From: Candidatus Symbiopectobacterium sp. NZEC151
GTDB taxonomy: Bacteria > Pseudomonadota > Gammaproteobacteria > Enterobacterales > Enterobacteriaceae
Length of the DNA: 64,000 nucleotides
NCBI RefSeq assembly: GCF_025962655.1
Contig: NZ_JAGFPE010000002.1
Location: 372,001 to 436,000 of the forward strand
Direction: 5' to 3'
This document shows, in pieces, positions 20,265 through 32,042 of this stretch. Position numbers and translations under genes: made by a program. Every line of letters begins with the position of its first letter. Positions within the stretch are counted from its first letter, which is position 1. The notes below the pieces were generated by a model. That model searched no databases and was not told where the DNA came from. It saw only the letters and a list, made by a program, of their open reading frames with translations.

Positions 20265-22685
20265 CTACCATGTCTTACCAATGTTAAACTGGAACTGCTC
20301 CGACTTGTCTCCGTCAATTTTCTTGACCGGCTGGGCGTAGGAGAACACCAATGGCCCAAGCGGGGACATCCACTGCACGGCAAGACCGGTCGATACGCGG
20401 ATATTGCCCGGCTCGCTGTAGTCTGGAATATTATACTGTCTTGTTTGAGCGGTGTTTTTCCAGTTGGTATCCCATACCGTACCGGCATCCACAAACAACG
20501 AGGTACGCAGCGAACTGGCATACTTATCGCTGGCAAACGGCGTCGGCAGAATCAGTTCCGCACTGGCGACCGCCATAGCGTTACCGCCCACCGCATCATC
20601 AGACTTCCTCAGGGCACAATCTGAATAAGACGTTTGCCCGCTACAATTATAGTATGCAGCCTTAGGACCAATGGTATTCGACTGGAAGCCGCGTACCGTG
20701 CTGGAGCCGCCGGCATAGAAGTTGTCGTAGAACGGCACATCTTTGCTGCCAATACCGTCCGCATAACCGGCACGCGCACGGCCCATCAACACCCAGTGGT
20801 GGTTTTCACTCAACGGCAAGTAGGTCGCTGAATCGAAGGTCAGCTTGTAGTATTCGTTGTCGGAACCCGGCACCGTCACCTTGGCGTTGAAGCTGGCACG
20901 GCTCCCTTCCGTCGGGAAGAAGCCACGGTCCAGACTATTGTAGACCCATCCGGCGTTAAGGAAGAAATCATTGGCTTTGAAATCAGCGCTGGAGTGGTCA
21001 TTGCCCGTTACCGTTCCAGGGTTTACTCCGACCGAGTTCAGATAACGCCACATCGCCACCTGCGGTGCCATATCTGACACATCGTTATGCACGTAGTCCA
21101 GACCCAGACGCAATGAGTTGTTCTCATTGATCGGGAAACCTAACGTCGTGCCTACGCCATAGCTGCGGTTGGTATAGTCAGAAAGTTCAGCATCGTAGGC
21201 TTTAAAGTCGTTATAGAAGATACGACCACCGAGGCTGACACCATCCACGGTAAAGTAGGGGTTGGTCATCGACAGCTCGACATAGGTCTGGTAGCTGTTT
21301 TTGGTCCCGCTGATGCCCACCGAGTTACCGGTGCCCAGCCAGTTGTCTTGCTGAACCCCTGCCTGGAAGCTGACACCACTTTCCGTACCGAAGCCGACAC
21401 CGAAGTTCAAGGTACCGGTATTACGCTCTTTCACCTTGTAGGTGACATCCACCTGATCGGCGGTGCCCGGCACGCGCTGGGTTTCTACGTCAACGCTTTC
21501 AAAGTAGCCGAGACGGTTGAGACGTTCTTTGCCCTGCTCAACCAAGTCGTTGCCCAACCACGCCCCTTCCATCTGGCGCATTTCGCGGCGCAGTACGGAA
21601 TCTTTGGAGGTATCGTTACCCTCGAAGCGCACACGGCGCACCGAGAAGCGGTTACCGGCATCGACGTTGATATTGAGCTTGACGGTTTTATCCCCGTCGC
21701 TGATTTCAGGCTGTGTCACCACACGTGGATAAGCGTAGCCATAACGGCCCAGCAGCTTTTTGATATCCTCTTCCATGCGGGTCACTTTGGCGCCGTTATA
21801 CAGCTCGCCCGGATTCACTTTCGTCAGCCCTTCAATCTCGGCTGAGTGGCCCGCCAGATTACCGCGCACCGCCACACCGGACAGCTTGTACTGATCGCCT
21901 TCCGTGATGTTGATGGTAATGTAGATGCCCTTTTTGTCGGGCGTCAGGCTCACCTGAGTGGAATCAATCGTGAAACGCGCGTAGCCGCGATCGAGATAGA
22001 AGCTGCGCAACGTCTCCAGATCGCCGGAGAGTTTCTGTTTCTGATATTTACGATCGCCCATGACGTTCCACCACGGCACGTCATCGCGCAGTTGGAATTG
22101 GGCAATCAATTCATCAGAGGTGAAGGCTTTGTTACCAACAATGTTGATCTGCTGGATCTGCGCGGAAACCCCTTCGGTAAACACCAGTTTGAGGTCAACA
22201 CGATTGCGCGGTAGCGGTGTCACCACCGCCTTTACAGAGGCGCTGTATTTACCGACGCTGTAGTAGAAATCCTCCAGCCCCTTCTCGATAGAAGAGAGTG
22301 TGGTGCGGTCTAACGCTTCGCCGACACGCACGCTGGACGCTTCCATGTTTTCTTTCAGCATCTCATCCTTGACCGCTTTATTGCCGGAGAATGTGATGCT
22401 GGCGATGGTGGGCCGTTCTTTCACCTGCACAATCAAGGTTTCACCGTCACGCAGTACCCGGACATCCTCGAAGTTTCCGGTCGTGAACAGAGCACGGATG
22501 GTATTCCCGATATCGTCATCACTGACGGTATCACCCACACGGACAGGCATGCTGAGTAGTGCCGCACCGACAGCAACACGCTGCAAGCCCTCGAAATGAA
22601 TATCCTTCACCACGAATCCGTCTGCACCGTATACGGTGGCGCTGCTGAACAGCAGCGACGCTATGAGCAACTTTTTCATCGCCAT
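20265..22685 (-). CDS. bamA: Outer-membrane protein assembly factor BamA
   Basis: Central essential subunit of the BAM complex that folds and inserts beta-barrel proteins into the outer membrane. The precursor is 806 residues, with signal [20 protein letters not shown] and then five POTRA domains (about 21-420). The 16-strand barrel follows, containing the conserved lid-loop motif VRGFQSN and ending in a C-terminal aromatic signature (FNIGKTW). It is upstream of skp by 123 bases. The extracellular loop with paired cysteines ([15 protein letters not shown]) is visible. Confidence 0.99.
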   Translation of the reverse strand: MAMKKLLIASLLFSSATVYGADGFVVKDIHFEGLQRVAVGAALLSMPVRVGDTVSDDDIGNTIRALFTTGNFEDVRVLRDGETLIVQVKERPTIASITFSGNKAVKDEMLKENMEASSVRVGEALDRTTLSSIEKGLEDFYYSVGKYSASVKAVVTPLPRNRVDLKLVFTEGVSAQIQQINIVGNKAFTSDELIAQFQLRDDVPWWNVMGDRKYQKQKLSGDLETLRSFYLDRGYARFTIDSTQVSLTPDKKGIYITINITEGDQYKLSGVAVRGNLAGHSAEIEGLTKVNPGELYNGAKVTRMEEDIKKLLGRYGYAYPRVVTQPEISDGDKTVKLNINVDAGNRFSVRRVRFEGNDTSKDSVLRREMRQMEGAWLGNDLVEQGKERLNRLGYFESVDVETQRVPGTADQVDVTYKVKERNTGTLNFGVGFGTESGVSFQAGVQQDNWLGTGNSVGISGTKNSYQTYVELSMTNPYFTVDGVSLGGRIFYNDFKAYDAELSDYTNRSYGVGTTLGFPINENNSLRLGLDYVHNDVSDMAPQVAMWRYLNSVGVNPGTVTGNDHSSADFKANDFFLNAGWVYNSLDRGFFPTEGSRASFNAKVTVPGSDNEYYKLTFDSATYLPLSENHHWVLMGRARAGYADGIGSKDVPFYDNFYAGGSSTVRGFQSNTIGPKAAYYNCSGQTSYSDCALRKSDDAVGGNAMAVASAELILPTPFASDKYASSLRTSLFVDAGTVWDTNWKNTAQTRQYNIPDYSEPGNIRVSTGLAVQWMSPLGPLVFSYAQPVKKIDGDKSEQFQFNIGKTW

Positions 22686-22720
22686 CGTTGTTATGCGTTT
22701 TTCCTAACCTACTCCCCCGC

Positions 22721-24073
22721 CTACAGGCGAGAGAAATCATTAAAAAGTGCGAGCCCCATTAACAGCATCAACACCACCGTGCCGATACGATAACAAAAGT
22801 CCTGCACACGCTCAGAAACCGGCCTGCCTTTCAGTTTTTCAACCAGCAGAAAGAGCAGGTGTCCACCATCCAAAACCGGTAGCGGGAACAAATTGATAAT
22901 GCCCAGATTTACACTGATCAATGCCAAAAACATCAGGTAGTAAATCAGCCCATAGTCGGCCGACATCCCGGCCCCCTGAGCGATAGAGATTGGCCCGCTC
23001 AGGTTGTTGAGCTTAACATCGCCTGTTATCAGTTTTCCCAGCATACTGACGGTTAACCGCATCAGTTGCCAGGTTTTATCCGCAGCTTGATAAATCGCAC
23101 TAAACGGTCCGTATTGCCGCACCGTCCGGTACTCCTCGGGCAGCGGGATGACTTTTGGCACCACCCCGGCAAACCCTTCCACCCTGCCACCGGTCGTTTT
23201 GCTGTCCGGCGTCAAGATTAGAGAGCGAGTCTCACCATTTCGTTCAATGTCCAGCGCAATATCTGCATCCGGCTTGTCACGCACCGTACTGGCAAACAGC
23301 GACCAGCGCGTCAGCGGTTGCCCATCGACTTTAACGATCCTGTCCCCGACTTGCAAACCGGCTTTTTGCGCCGCCGACCCATCCTGCACCTGTGTCAGCA
23401 CCGCATCGATTTGCGGCATGCGCGGCACCATACCCAATGAGGAAGCGGGATCCTGCTTTTCAGGATTGAACTGCCAGTCACGCAAATCCAGCGTCTTACG
23501 CACTACGGAAGAAGAGCCAAGCGGAGCCACATCAAGCGTGACCTCGTTATCGCCAATCTTGCCGATCAGCGTTAAACGCGCCGTGTCCCAGTCAGGCGTT
23601 TCGATACCATCTACCGCTTTTAGTTCCATACCCGGCGACATTTGCGCCACAGCGGCAATCGAGTTGGGCACTATTTCGCCAACCACGGGCCGTACACCCG
23701 GCACGCCAATAATAAACACCAGCCAGTAGGCGGCAATCGCAAACAAGAAATTGGCAATCGGACCCGCACTGACGATGGCAGCGCGCTGCCACACGGTTTT
23801 ACGGTTAAAAGAGAGATGATGCTGTTCCGGCGAGACGGTATCTACGCGCTCGTCGAGCATTTTGACATAGCCACCCAGCGGGATTAAGGCAATGACAAAC
23901 TCTGTCCCCCGCCGATCGCGCCAACGCCATAGCGCCTTGCCAAATCCGACAGAAAAACGCTCAACCTTAACCCCACAGCGACGAGCAACCCAGAAGTGGC
24001 CAAATTCATGCACCGTGATCAATACACCCAGTGCAACAACAAATGCAGCCAAACTCCAAAGGACATTCATCAT
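22721..24073 (-). CDS. rseP: Site-2 zinc protease RseP
   Basis: Inner-membrane metalloprotease that cleaves RseA within the membrane after DegS, releasing sigma-E, and also removes signal-peptide remnants. The product is 450 residues, as in E. coli. The zinc motif H22-E-F-G-H26 lies in the first transmembrane segment. Two periplasmic PDZ domains occupy about 115-310 ([17 protein letters not shown] is the second). The third zinc ligand is in [13 protein letters not shown]. Either of two adjacent ATGs could start it. Confidence 0.98.
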   Translation of the reverse strand: MMNVLWSLAAFVVALGVLITVHEFGHFWVARRCGVKVERFSVGFGKALWRWRDRRGTEFVIALIPLGGYVKMLDERVDTVSPEQHHLSFNRKTVWQRAAIVSAGPIANFLFAIAAYWLVFIIGVPGVRPVVGEIVPNSIAAVAQMSPGMELKAVDGIETPDWDTARLTLIGKIGDNEVTLDVAPLGSSSVVRKTLDLRDWQFNPEKQDPASSLGMVPRMPQIDAVLTQVQDGSAAQKAGLQVGDRIVKVDGQPLTRWSLFASTVRDKPDADIALDIERNGETRSLILTPDSKTTGGRVEGFAGVVPKVIPLPEEYRTVRQYGPFSAIYQAADKTWQLMRLTVSMLGKLITGDVKLNNLSGPISIAQGAGMSADYGLIYYLMFLALISVNLGIINLFPLPVLDGGHLLFLLVEKLKGRPVSERVQDFCYRIGTVVLMLLMGLALFNDFSRL

Positions 24074-24086
24074 CTGTCAGGTCATC

Positions 24087-24944
24087 CTAAACCGTTTTAA
24101 ACACTAAAAACATCAGGCAGGCAAATACCGGGATCGCCGCCGTCAGGCTATCGATGCGGTCAAGCACGCCACCATGTCCGGGAATCAGGTGGCTGCTGTC
24201 TTTAATACCGGCTTCCCGTTTGAACATGCTTTCTGTCAAATCGCCCAGCACGGATGCCAGCGCCGCAATCACCGAACAGATGAGCAGCGTAAAAGGCGCA
24301 ACGCCCAAAGGCGCATAAACGCTAAACAGCAGGGAGATAATCGCGGACGTGGCTAAGCCACCGATAAAGCCCTCCCAGGTTTTACCCGGAGACACTTTGG
24401 GTGCCAGTTTATGCTTGCCAAACAGTTTACCAAACATGTACGCACCGCTGTCTGCGCCCCACACCAGCAACATCACGTAGAGCAACCACCAGGCACCGAA
24501 GAAGGGATCGCTATCATAATGGTGCTGGCGCAACGCCACCATGCCCCAGAAGAAAGGCACGATGGTCAATACGCCAAACAGCAGACGCAGCGTTTTCGAG
24601 TTGCGCCAAAATCCCGCAGAACCGGGGTAGGAGAGCACCAGCAGCAGTGCGGCACACCACCACACCAGTGATACCCAGAGCGAAACGCGGATAGGCAGCA
24701 GATGGACTGAATAGTGATAATTGGGCAGTGATAGCGTCATCAATGCCAGCAGTGCGCCGCACATAAAGGCAAGAGACAAGCGCTGGGCAGAGGAGCCTAA
24801 CCCGGCGAATTGACCCCACTCCCAGGCGGCCAACATGCAAACGCCAAGCGTTACCAGAGCAAATCCCTTCGGTGGCAGCATAAACAGTGCCGCAATCACC
24901 AATGGGATTAAAATCAAGGCAGTTATCAATCGATACTTCAGCAC
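24087..24944 (-). CDS. cdsA: Phosphatidate cytidylyltransferase CdsA
   Basis: Integral inner-membrane enzyme that makes CDP-diacylglycerol from phosphatidate and CTP, the precursor of all phospholipids. It is 285 residues with eight or so hydrophobic segments. The CDS signature spans ESMFKREAGIKDSSHL then PGHGGVLDRIDS near residue 245, preceded by SPGKTWEGFIGG. It sits between uppS and rseP with gaps of 9 and 13 bases. Confidence 0.98.
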   Translation of the reverse strand: MLKYRLITALILIPLVIAALFMLPPKGFALVTLGVCMLAAWEWGQFAGLGSSAQRLSLAFMCGALLALMTLSLPNYHYSVHLLPIRVSLWVSLVWWCAALLLVLSYPGSAGFWRNSKTLRLLFGVLTIVPFFWGMVALRQHHYDSDPFFGAWWLLYVMLLVWGADSGAYMFGKLFGKHKLAPKVSPGKTWEGFIGGLATSAIISLLFSVYAPLGVAPFTLLICSVIAALASVLGDLTESMFKREAGIKDSSHLIPGHGGVLDRIDSLTAAIPVFACLMFLVFKTV

Positions 24945-24953
24945 ACCTTCCCC

Positions 24954-25715
24954 CTATGATGCGTCAGCATCGGAAGGTGCAGTTCCACCGAAGCGCCGTT
25001 CACGTTGCGCAAATGCATTCATCGCACCTTCAAAATCGTGTTCATCGAAATCAGGCCAAAGGACATCGGTAAAGTAAAGCTCAGCGTAAGCAATCTGCCA
25101 CAGCAAAAAATTACTGATGCGGTGTTCTCCCCCCGTCCTGATGACCAAATCGACCGGCGTGTGATCGCTCAAACACAGGGTGTGGGATAAGGTATCTTCA
25201 TCGATCGTATCCGGGCGGAGCGTGCCTTCCTGCACCTGCTCAGCCAATTGTCTGACGCCCTGAATGATATCCCAACGTCCGCCATAATTCGCGGCAATAT
25301 TCAGTATTAACCCTGGATTATTTTTTGTCAGTGCTTCGGAGCGGCGAATGCGCTCTTGTAAACGCGGACTGAAACGGCTGATATCACCGATGATACGCAA
25401 CTGAACGCCGTGTTTATGCAGGCTTTTGACCTCACTGTCCAGCGCCCGAACAAACAGTTCCATCAGCGCTTTCACTTCTTGCGCCGGACGGTTCCAGTTT
25501 TCGCTACTAAAGGCATATAAGGTCAAGGCATCCAGCCGATGGCTTACCGCAAAGCTCACAGCACGCCGCACCGCTTTCACACCAGCCTGATGGCCAAAAA
25601 CGCGCAGCTTGCCACGGTTTTTCGCCCAACGGCCATTACCATCCATGATGATGGCGACATGCCTTGGCCCGCTTTCGGGTGGCGTAGTGGGTGTTTGTTG
25701 ATTATCCGACGGCAT
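24954..25715 (-). CDS. uppS: Undecaprenyl diphosphate synthase
   Basis: Cis-prenyltransferase that extends farnesyl diphosphate with eight isopentenyl units to make the C55 carrier for peptidoglycan and O-antigen. The product is 253 residues, with the catalytic Asp25 in [11 protein letters not shown] and the conserved [20 protein letters not shown] and [12 protein letters not shown] motifs. It follows dxr on the same strand, but a terminator separates the two. Confidence 0.98.
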   Translation of the reverse strand: MPSDNQQTPTTPPESGPRHVAIIMDGNGRWAKNRGKLRVFGHQAGVKAVRRAVSFAVSHRLDALTLYAFSSENWNRPAQEVKALMELFVRALDSEVKSLHKHGVQLRIIGDISRFSPRLQERIRRSEALTKNNPGLILNIAANYGGRWDIIQGVRQLAEQVQEGTLRPDTIDEDTLSHTLCLSDHTPVDLVIRTGGEHRISNFLLWQIAYAELYFTDVLWPDFDEHDFEGAMNAFAQRERRFGGTAPSDADAS

Positions 25716-25775
25716 AACGCGAACTTAATATCCTCAAGTAAGAAAACAATCCATCCCTAACATCAGACCCGTTAG

Positions 25776-25803
25776 CACAAAAAAGCCGTGAACGAGCACG
25801 GCT
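25776..25803 (-). terminator. Intrinsic terminator of dxr
   Basis: AGCCGTG (25784-25790) and CACGGCT (25797-25803) pair around a six-base loop. The minus-strand product ends in TTTTTTGT. It lies about 117 bases beyond the dxr stop and would separate dxr from uppS. Confidence 0.85.
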
Positions 25804-25919
25804 GTCCGTCTTTCGCCAGTGTTTTCGCACTGACCTCGACGCGAATGGCGCAGACTATATCACCTTGATCCCACATGAACAAATTGTGCCGTGACGATCG
25901 CGTCAGCAAGCGCACATTG

Positions 25920-27113
25920 TCAGTGGAAAGCGCGTAACGCCTGCCGGCCTTTCTCGCGAGCCCAACGGTCAATGGCCAGGACATCGTCAACGGACTCTGG
26001 CTCGGCGCAGGAAAGCTGTGCCAGCACGCGCTGATTCAACGACGCGATATCGGTAAAGCGAATCTCACCGTGCAAAAAGGCGTCAACGGCAATTTCATTG
26101 GCCCCATTAAGCGCGGTTGTTGCCGCCTGGCCCTGATTACAGGCATCGATCGCCAACTGCAAGCAGGGATAACGCGTCATGTCCGGCTCGCTGAACGTGA
26201 GTGGACCAAGACGCATAAAATCCAGCGGTGCCACGTCAGATACAACCCGCTGCGGATAGGCCATTGCATGAGCAATCGGCGTACGCATATCCGGTGTACC
26301 AAGTTGAGCCAAGACGCTGCCATCCCGATAGCGCACCATGGAGTGAATAACCGACTGCGGATGGATGATGATCTCCATCTGTGCCGCTGACGCGTTAAAC
26401 AACCAGCGCGCCTCGATATACTCCAGCCCTTTGTTCATCATGGTGGCAGAATCAACGGAAATCTTGCGACCCATGGACCAGTTTGGATGAGCACAGGCCT
26501 GATCGGGCGTCATCGCCGCCAATGCACCAAGCGGTGTTTCACGAAAGGGGCCACCCGAACCGGTCAGGACAATACGTTCCACCCCATGTTCCGTTAATGA
26601 AGCGTAACCCAATTGGCGTTGAATGTGCTCAGGTAAACTCTGAAAAATGGCGTTGTGTTCACTGTCTATCGGCAGCAGTTGCGCACCATATTGTGCAACA
26701 GCGTTCATAAACAATCGGCCACAGGTGACCAAAGACTCTTTGTTCGCCAACAGCACTTGCTTACCGGCCTTGATGGCCGCGAGCGTTGGCAGTAATCCTG
26801 CTGCACCGACGATGGCCGCCATCACCTGATCGACGCCATCCAGCGCAGCCAACTCACACGCAGCCTGCTCACCCGCCAGCACTTCGGTACGGCAGCCTGC
26901 GGCCATCAGCCGTGCACGTAACTGTGTTGCAGCCTGAGGATCGGACAGGGAGGCATAGGCAGGTTGGAATTGCAGGCATTGCGCCAGCATCACATCAACG
27001 TTACGCCCCGCTGCCAGGGCAGTGACGGCGAATTTATCCGGATTGGCTTTCACTACAGCCAGCGTACTAACGCCAATCGAACCGGTTGAACCGAGGATCG
27101 TCAGTTGCTTCAT
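25920..27113 (-). CDS. dxr: 1-deoxy-D-xylulose 5-phosphate reductoisomerase
   Basis: Second step of the methylerythritol phosphate isoprenoid pathway; converts DXP to MEP with NADPH and a divalent metal. The product is 397 residues (398 in E. coli). The NADPH site GSTGSIG is near residue 8. Metal and substrate residues are in [15 protein letters not shown] and the [13 protein letters not shown] segment. It supplies precursors used by the neighbouring uppS. Confidence 0.98.
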   Translation of the reverse strand: MKQLTILGSTGSIGVSTLAVVKANPDKFAVTALAAGRNVDVMLAQCLQFQPAYASLSDPQAATQLRARLMAAGCRTEVLAGEQAACELAALDGVDQVMAAIVGAAGLLPTLAAIKAGKQVLLANKESLVTCGRLFMNAVAQYGAQLLPIDSEHNAIFQSLPEHIQRQLGYASLTEHGVERIVLTGSGGPFRETPLGALAAMTPDQACAHPNWSMGRKISVDSATMMNKGLEYIEARWLFNASAAQMEIIIHPQSVIHSMVRYRDGSVLAQLGTPDMRTPIAHAMAYPQRVVSDVAPLDFMRLGPLTFSEPDMTRYPCLQLAIDACNQGQAATTALNGANEIAVDAFLHGEIRFTDIASLNQRVLAQLSCAEPESVDDVLAIDRWAREKGRQALRAFH

Positions 27114-27125
27114 GAAATTGCTCTA

Positions 27126-27166
27126 AAAAATAAAGCGCCGCCAGTAATGATGCTGGCTGGCGCTTT
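27126..27166 (-). terminator. Intrinsic terminator of frr
   Basis: AAAGCGCC/GGCGCTTT (27132-27139 and 27159-27166) with an inner GCCAG/CTGGC stem. The minus-strand continuation is ATTTTTTAG. The stem abuts the left end of the ERIC element, and the plus strand also has TTTT, so it may work in both directions. Confidence 0.8.
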
Positions 27167-27362
27167 TATACCCGTCATACTTCACGTTGCAGATGCGTTG
27201 GCTGCGCTCACTCACCCGAATCACTTACCTGAGTAAGCTCATCGGAATTCGCTCACTTGCCGCATGACGAGACTCATCAATGAGTCTCGCCCTAAAGGGC
27301 CAGCGCAAGCGCTGTTCAAAACGTTAACGTTTTGTCCTGCAACGCGAATTATTTAGGGTATA
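27167..27362. repeat. ERIC element with internal insertion
   Basis: An enterobacterial repetitive intergenic consensus element bounded by imperfect terminal inverted repeats (TATACCC..CGTTGCAG and CTGCAACG..GGGTATA). Its central part resembles the ERIC core (GCTCACTCACCCGAATCACT, then TTACCTGAGTAAGCTCATCG). The length is 196 bases against the usual 127, because about 70 bases containing small hairpins (GAGACTCATCAATGAGTCTC and AAAACGTTAACGTTTT) are inserted before the right end. ERIC elements are non-autonomous, MITE-like units; in transcripts they fold into long hairpins. Confidence 0.9.
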
Positions 27363-27375
27363 CATTGGAAGCCGA

Positions 27376-27933
27376 TTAAAACTCCATCAGCTCATTTTCT
27401 TTTTCTGTCAGCGCGACATCAACTTTCTTGATATAGGCGTCAGTCAGTTTTTGCACGTCATCTTGCGCACGACGCTCTTCATCTTCACTGATCGCTTTAT
27501 CTTTCAACAGCGCTTTCAGCTTGTCGTTCGCATCGCGGCGCACGTTACGCACGGAGATACGCCCTTGTTCCGCTTCACCGCGCACCACTTTGGTCAAATC
27601 TTTGCGGCGCTCTTCCGTCAGCGGAGGCAACGGCACACGGATTACCGCGCCCGCAGAGGACGGGTTTAACCCCAGATCGGAGGCCATGATCGCTTTCTCA
27701 ACGGCCGGGCCCAACGAGCGGTCAAACACGGTAATCGCCAGAGTACGCGTGTCTTCAACCACAACGTTCGCCAACTGACGCAGCGGCGTGGCAGAACCGT
27801 AATATTCTACCTGGATGCCGTCCAGCAGGCTCGGTGAAGCGCGGCCAGTACGAACTCTGCTAATTTGGTGCTTAAACGCTTCTACACATTTTTCCATGCG
27901 TGTATCAGCATCTTTTCTGATGTCATTAATCAC
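27376..27933 (-). CDS. frr: Ribosome recycling factor
   Basis: Splits post-termination ribosomes together with EF-G and IF3. The product is 185 residues with a tRNA-like two-domain fold; landmarks are [32 protein letters not shown] and [15 protein letters not shown]. It starts with GTG, like the E. coli gene. It is followed by an ERIC element and its own terminator. Confidence 0.99.
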   Translation of the reverse strand: MINDIRKDADTRMEKCVEAFKHQISRVRTGRASPSLLDGIQVEYYGSATPLRQLANVVVEDTRTLAITVFDRSLGPAVEKAIMASDLGLNPSSAGAVIRVPLPPLTEERRKDLTKVVRGEAEQGRISVRNVRRDANDKLKALLKDKAISEDEERRAQDDVQKLTDAYIKKVDVALTEKENELMEF

Positions 27934-28098
27934 GTTGCGGACCCTTGAATACTGGTTGCCAGACAGGTTATTGCCCTGCGCTTTATCATGAAACCAACGC
28001 GCATGATAAAAGCAGACAGGGATGCATACAGCAAACCCGGTAAATCATTGATGCTTGCGCCGGGGTGCCGACGCAGCGCGTTATCTATCGGTATTACG

Positions 28099-28142
28099 AA
28101 AATAAGGCAGTACTACCACGATCAGGATAGTACCTTATTTTT
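28099..28142 (-). terminator. Hairpin after pyrH
   Basis: AAATAAGG (left) and CCTTATTT (right) close a longer imperfect stem with ACTACC/GGATAGT inside. On the minus strand it lies just after the pyrH stop and ends CCTTATTTTCG, so it is a probable terminator or attenuator between pyrH and frr. Confidence 0.6.
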
Positions 28143-28156
28143 CAGTACACCCGTTA

Positions 28157-28882
28157 TTACTTCGTGATCAAGGTGCCTTCTTTTTCACCCATGACCACAC
28201 GGCGCAATGCACCGGGTTTGTTCATGTTGAACACGCGGATCGGCAGATTATGATCGCGAGCCAGCGTAAAGGCGGCCAAATCCATCACTTTCAGTTCCCG
28301 TTCGAGAACGTCCTGATAGGTTAGCGACTCATGCAGCGTCGCAGTGGGATCTTTCACCGGATCGGCTGAGAAAACGCCATCCACTTTGGTGGCTTTCAGC
28401 ACCACGTCAGCTTCAATCTCGATACCGCGCAGACAAGCGGCAGAATCGGTGGTGAAGAAGGGGTTGCCGGTACCGGCGGAGAAAATCACCACGCGGTTAT
28501 TACGCAGCAGGCTGATAGCCTCGGCCCAGCTGTAATTGTCGCACACGCCGTTGAGCGGAATGGCGGACATCAAGCGCGCGTTGACATAGGCACGGTGCAG
28601 CGCATCGCGCATTGCCAGGCCGTTCATGACGGTGGCCAACATCCCCATGTGATCGCCCACCACGCGATTCATACCGGCCTGTGCCAGACCGGCACCGCGG
28701 AACAGGTTGCCACCACCGATAACGACGCCGACCTGAATGCCCAGCTCAACCAGTTCTTTAATTTCCTGAGCCATGCGATCCAGAATGCTCGCATCAATAC
28801 CAAAACCTTCGGCTCCTTGTAATGCTTCGCCACTGAGCTTAAGCAGGATACGTTGATATACGGGTTTTGCGTTGGTTGCCAT
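28157..28882 (-). CDS. pyrH: UMP kinase
   Basis: Phosphorylates UMP to UDP; hexameric, activated by GTP and inhibited by UTP. The product is 241 residues, identical in length to E. coli. Amino-acid-kinase motifs include [39 protein letters not shown] and the [11 protein letters not shown] tail. It lies between tsf (terminated) and frr. Confidence 0.98.
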   Translation of the reverse strand: MATNAKPVYQRILLKLSGEALQGAEGFGIDASILDRMAQEIKELVELGIQVGVVIGGGNLFRGAGLAQAGMNRVVGDHMGMLATVMNGLAMRDALHRAYVNARLMSAIPLNGVCDNYSWAEAISLLRNNRVVIFSAGTGNPFFTTDSAACLRGIEIEADVVLKATKVDGVFSADPVKDPTATLHESLTYQDVLERELKVMDLAAFTLARDHNLPIRVFNMNKPGALRRVVMGEKEGTLITK

Positions 28883-29031
28883 GGTGTTGTTGTCCTAACG
28901 GGCTATCATCATAATGGGAATGTGATTACTGTCACGCCTTAGTGCTTCATACCGCGCGCGTCATTAAACCGACGCAGAAATGCGCAGTGGCAGTAAAACG
29001 TGTTGAAAATTTTGTGAAGTATGACGGGTAT

Positions 29032-29065
29032 AAAAAGGAACCGCCAACTGGCGGCTCCTTTTTTT
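29032..29065 (-). terminator. Intrinsic terminator of rpsB-tsf
   Basis: A long stem with CCGCCA/TGGCGG at its centre and AAAAAGGA/TCCTTTTT flanks, just after the tsf stop on the minus strand. Confidence 0.9.
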
Positions 29066-29070
29066 GCATC

Positions 29071-29928
29071 TTAAGACTGCTTGCTCATCGCGGCGACTTC
29101 AGCAGCGAAGTCAACTTCCGCTTTCTCAATGCCTTCACCCACTTCGAAACGGATGAAGCTGATGACGTCAGCTTTGTGCTCTTTCAGCAGATCGCCAACG
29201 GTTTTGTTGGGATCCATCACGAAGTGTTGACCGGTCAGAGAGATTTCGCCGGTGAATTTACGCATACGGCCTTCGACCATTTTTTCTGCGATTTCACGCG
29301 GTTTGCCAGATTGCATGGCAATGTCCAACTGGATCTGGTGCTCACGCGCAACCACATCCGCCGGAACGTCTTCTGCTTTCACATATTCAGGTTTGCTGGC
29401 AGCAATGTGCATGGCAACGTGCTTAACCAGCTCGTCGTCAGCGCCGGTAGCGGCAACCAGTACGCCAATACGCGCGCCGTGCAGGTAAGCACCCAGCACG
29501 TCACCTTCCTGAATAGCGATACGGCGAATATTGATGTTTTCACCAATTTTCGCAACCAGCGTAGTACGCTGTTCTTCGAATTTCGCTTTCAGAACGTCAA
29601 CGTCAGTGATGCGTTCGTTCAGCGCAGCCGTTGCAACTTCTTCACCGAAAGCTTTGAAGCCAGCATCTTTAGCAACGAAGTCAGTTTCGCAGTTCAGCTC
29701 AACGATAACGCCATATTTGCCGTCAGCCGCGATCTTGGTCAGAATCACACCTTCAGCAGCAACACGGCCTGCTTTTTTCGCAGCTTTAGCCTGGCCAGAC
29801 TTACGCATGTTATCGATAGCAAGTTCGATATCACCGTTAGCTTCAACCAGCGCTTTTTTGCATTCCATCATGCCAGCGCCAGTACGCTCGCGCAGTTCTT
29901 TTACCAGGGCAGCGGTAATTTCAGCCAT
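29071..29928 (-). CDS. tsf: Elongation factor Ts
   Basis: Guanine-nucleotide exchange factor for EF-Tu. The product is 285 residues (283 in E. coli). The N-terminal UBA-like module has [20 protein letters not shown], and the [10 protein letters not shown] motif inserts near the EF-Tu Mg site. A dimerisation region follows. It is 110 bases downstream of rpsB with an attenuator-like hairpin in between, which could set the ratio of S2 to EF-Ts. Confidence 0.99.
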   Translation of the reverse strand: MAEITAALVKELRERTGAGMMECKKALVEANGDIELAIDNMRKSGQAKAAKKAGRVAAEGVILTKIAADGKYGVIVELNCETDFVAKDAGFKAFGEEVATAALNERITDVDVLKAKFEEQRTTLVAKIGENINIRRIAIQEGDVLGAYLHGARIGVLVAATGADDELVKHVAMHIAASKPEYVKAEDVPADVVAREHQIQLDIAMQSGKPREIAEKMVEGRMRKFTGEISLTGQHFVMDPNKTVGDLLKEHKADVISFIRFEVGEGIEKAEVDFAAEVAAMSKQS

Positions 29929-29961
29929 TATCTTTTCCTCGGTTATCTCGTGGGAGATAAG

Positions 29962-29987
29962 TAAAAGGGGGCCTATTAAGGCCCCCT
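29962..29987 (-). terminator. Intercistronic rpsB-tsf attenuator hairpin
   Basis: AGGGGGCCT and AGGCCCCCT form a perfect nine-base-pair stem with a four-base loop. The minus strand continues with TTTTAC. It is placed between the two cistrons, so partial termination there is plausible. Confidence 0.7.
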
Positions 29988-30038
29988 AACCAACATATTC
30001 AATACCTGGTTAATAAGGGCTCGACGGAGCCAGTCTTA

Positions 30039-30986
<948 letters not shown>

Positions 30987-31137
30987 CTTTTGTTGCACCC
31001 TTTACCCGATTTTCTCCTGACACACCGCCATTGAATCCAAATGGGGATTTGGCACCATCGGTCAGGGCTGATAACATAAGTGGTTAGTGAGTAACCTTAA
31101 ATTCGTCGACTGCTTCGACACCTGCGGACAATTTTGC
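30987..31137 (+). other. Intergenic region upstream of map
   Basis: The remainder of the divergent rpsB/map interval. It contains a perfect small inverted repeat CCAAAT-GGGG-ATTTGG (31037-31052). No convincing -35/-10 pair for map was singled out. Confidence 0.4.
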
Positions 31138-31932
31138 ATGGCTATATCAATAAAAACCCCTGAAGACATCGAAAAAATGCGCGTCGCTGGCCGCCTGGCG
31201 GCGGAAGTGCTGGAAATCATCGAACCGTTTGTGGTTCCCGGTGTCAGCACTGGCGAGCTGGATCGCATCTGCCACGACCATATCACCAATAAGCAGCAGG
31301 CCATTTCTGCCAGCCTTGGTTATCACGGCTTCCCGAAATCGGTGTGTATCTCTATCAACGAAGTGGTGTGCCACGGCATTCCCAGCGATGAGCGTCTGCT
31401 GAAAGACGGTGATATCGTCAATATCGACGTCACGGTCATCAAGGACGGCTTCCACGGTGACACCTCCAAGATGTTCATCGCCGGTACCCCCACCATTCTG
31501 GGCGAACGTCTGTGCCGCATCACACAGGAAAGCCTCTATCTGGCGCTGAAAATGGTCAAACCGGGCATCCGGCTGCGCGCCTTGGGTAAAGCCATCCAGA
31601 TATTCGCGGAAAGCAACGATTTCTCCGTGGTGCGTGAATATTGCGGCCACGGCATTGGTCGCGGTTTCCATGAAGAGCCTCAGGTGCTGCATTACGATGC
31701 CGATGACGGCGGCGTAGTGCTGCAAGCGGGCATGGCATTCACCATTGAGCCGATGCTTAACGCCGGTGATTTCCGCATCCGCACCATGAAAGACGGTTGG
31801 ACGGTAAAAACCAAAGATCGCAGCTTGTCGGCGCAATACGAGCATACTATTGTGGTAACCGAAAACGGTTGCGAAATTATGACGCTGAGGAAAGACGACA
31901 CCATCCCCAACATCATTTCGCACCCGGCATAA
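31138..31932 (+). CDS. map: Methionine aminopeptidase
   Basis: Removes the initiator methionine from nascent proteins; a cytosolic two-metal enzyme. The product is 264 residues from ATG 31138, matching E. coli in length and MAISIKTPEDIEKM N-terminus; a GTG 17 codons upstream is not supported. The metal ligands (two Asp, one His, two Glu) are in NIDVTVIKDGFHGDTSKMF, GHGIGRGFHEEP, FTIEPM and YEHTIVV. It is divergent from rpsB and upstream of glnD. Confidence 0.98.
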   Translation: MAISIKTPEDIEKMRVAGRLAAEVLEIIEPFVVPGVSTGELDRICHDHITNKQQAISASLGYHGFPKSVCISINEVVCHGIPSDERLLKDGDIVNIDVTVIKDGFHGDTSKMFIAGTPTILGERLCRITQESLYLALKMVKPGIRLRALGKAIQIFAESNDFSVVREYCGHGIGRGFHEEPQVLHYDADDGGVVLQAGMAFTIEPMLNAGDFRIRTMKDGWTVKTKDRSLSAQYEHTIVVTENGCEIMTLRKDDTIPNIISHPA

Positions 31933-32042
31933 TGGTGCGCCAGCCCGACGGGTTATCTTTCGGCGGCGGCCAGGGATATCGTTAACAGGGCTGGCGTCTC
32001 TTTTGTGGCGTTTGCCAGGCAACGCTTAAGGGCTGTGAATTT

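Noticed and set aside
28942..29964. 340-codon frame antisense to tsf
   Set aside because: Phe/Asn/His-rich mirror of the highly expressed tsf codon pattern; starts in a terminator region without a ribosome binding site.
31933..32042. Terminator between map and glnD
   Set aside because: GCGCCAGCCC and GGGCTGGCGT could pair, but the loop is about 50 bases, so an intrinsic terminator is unlikely.
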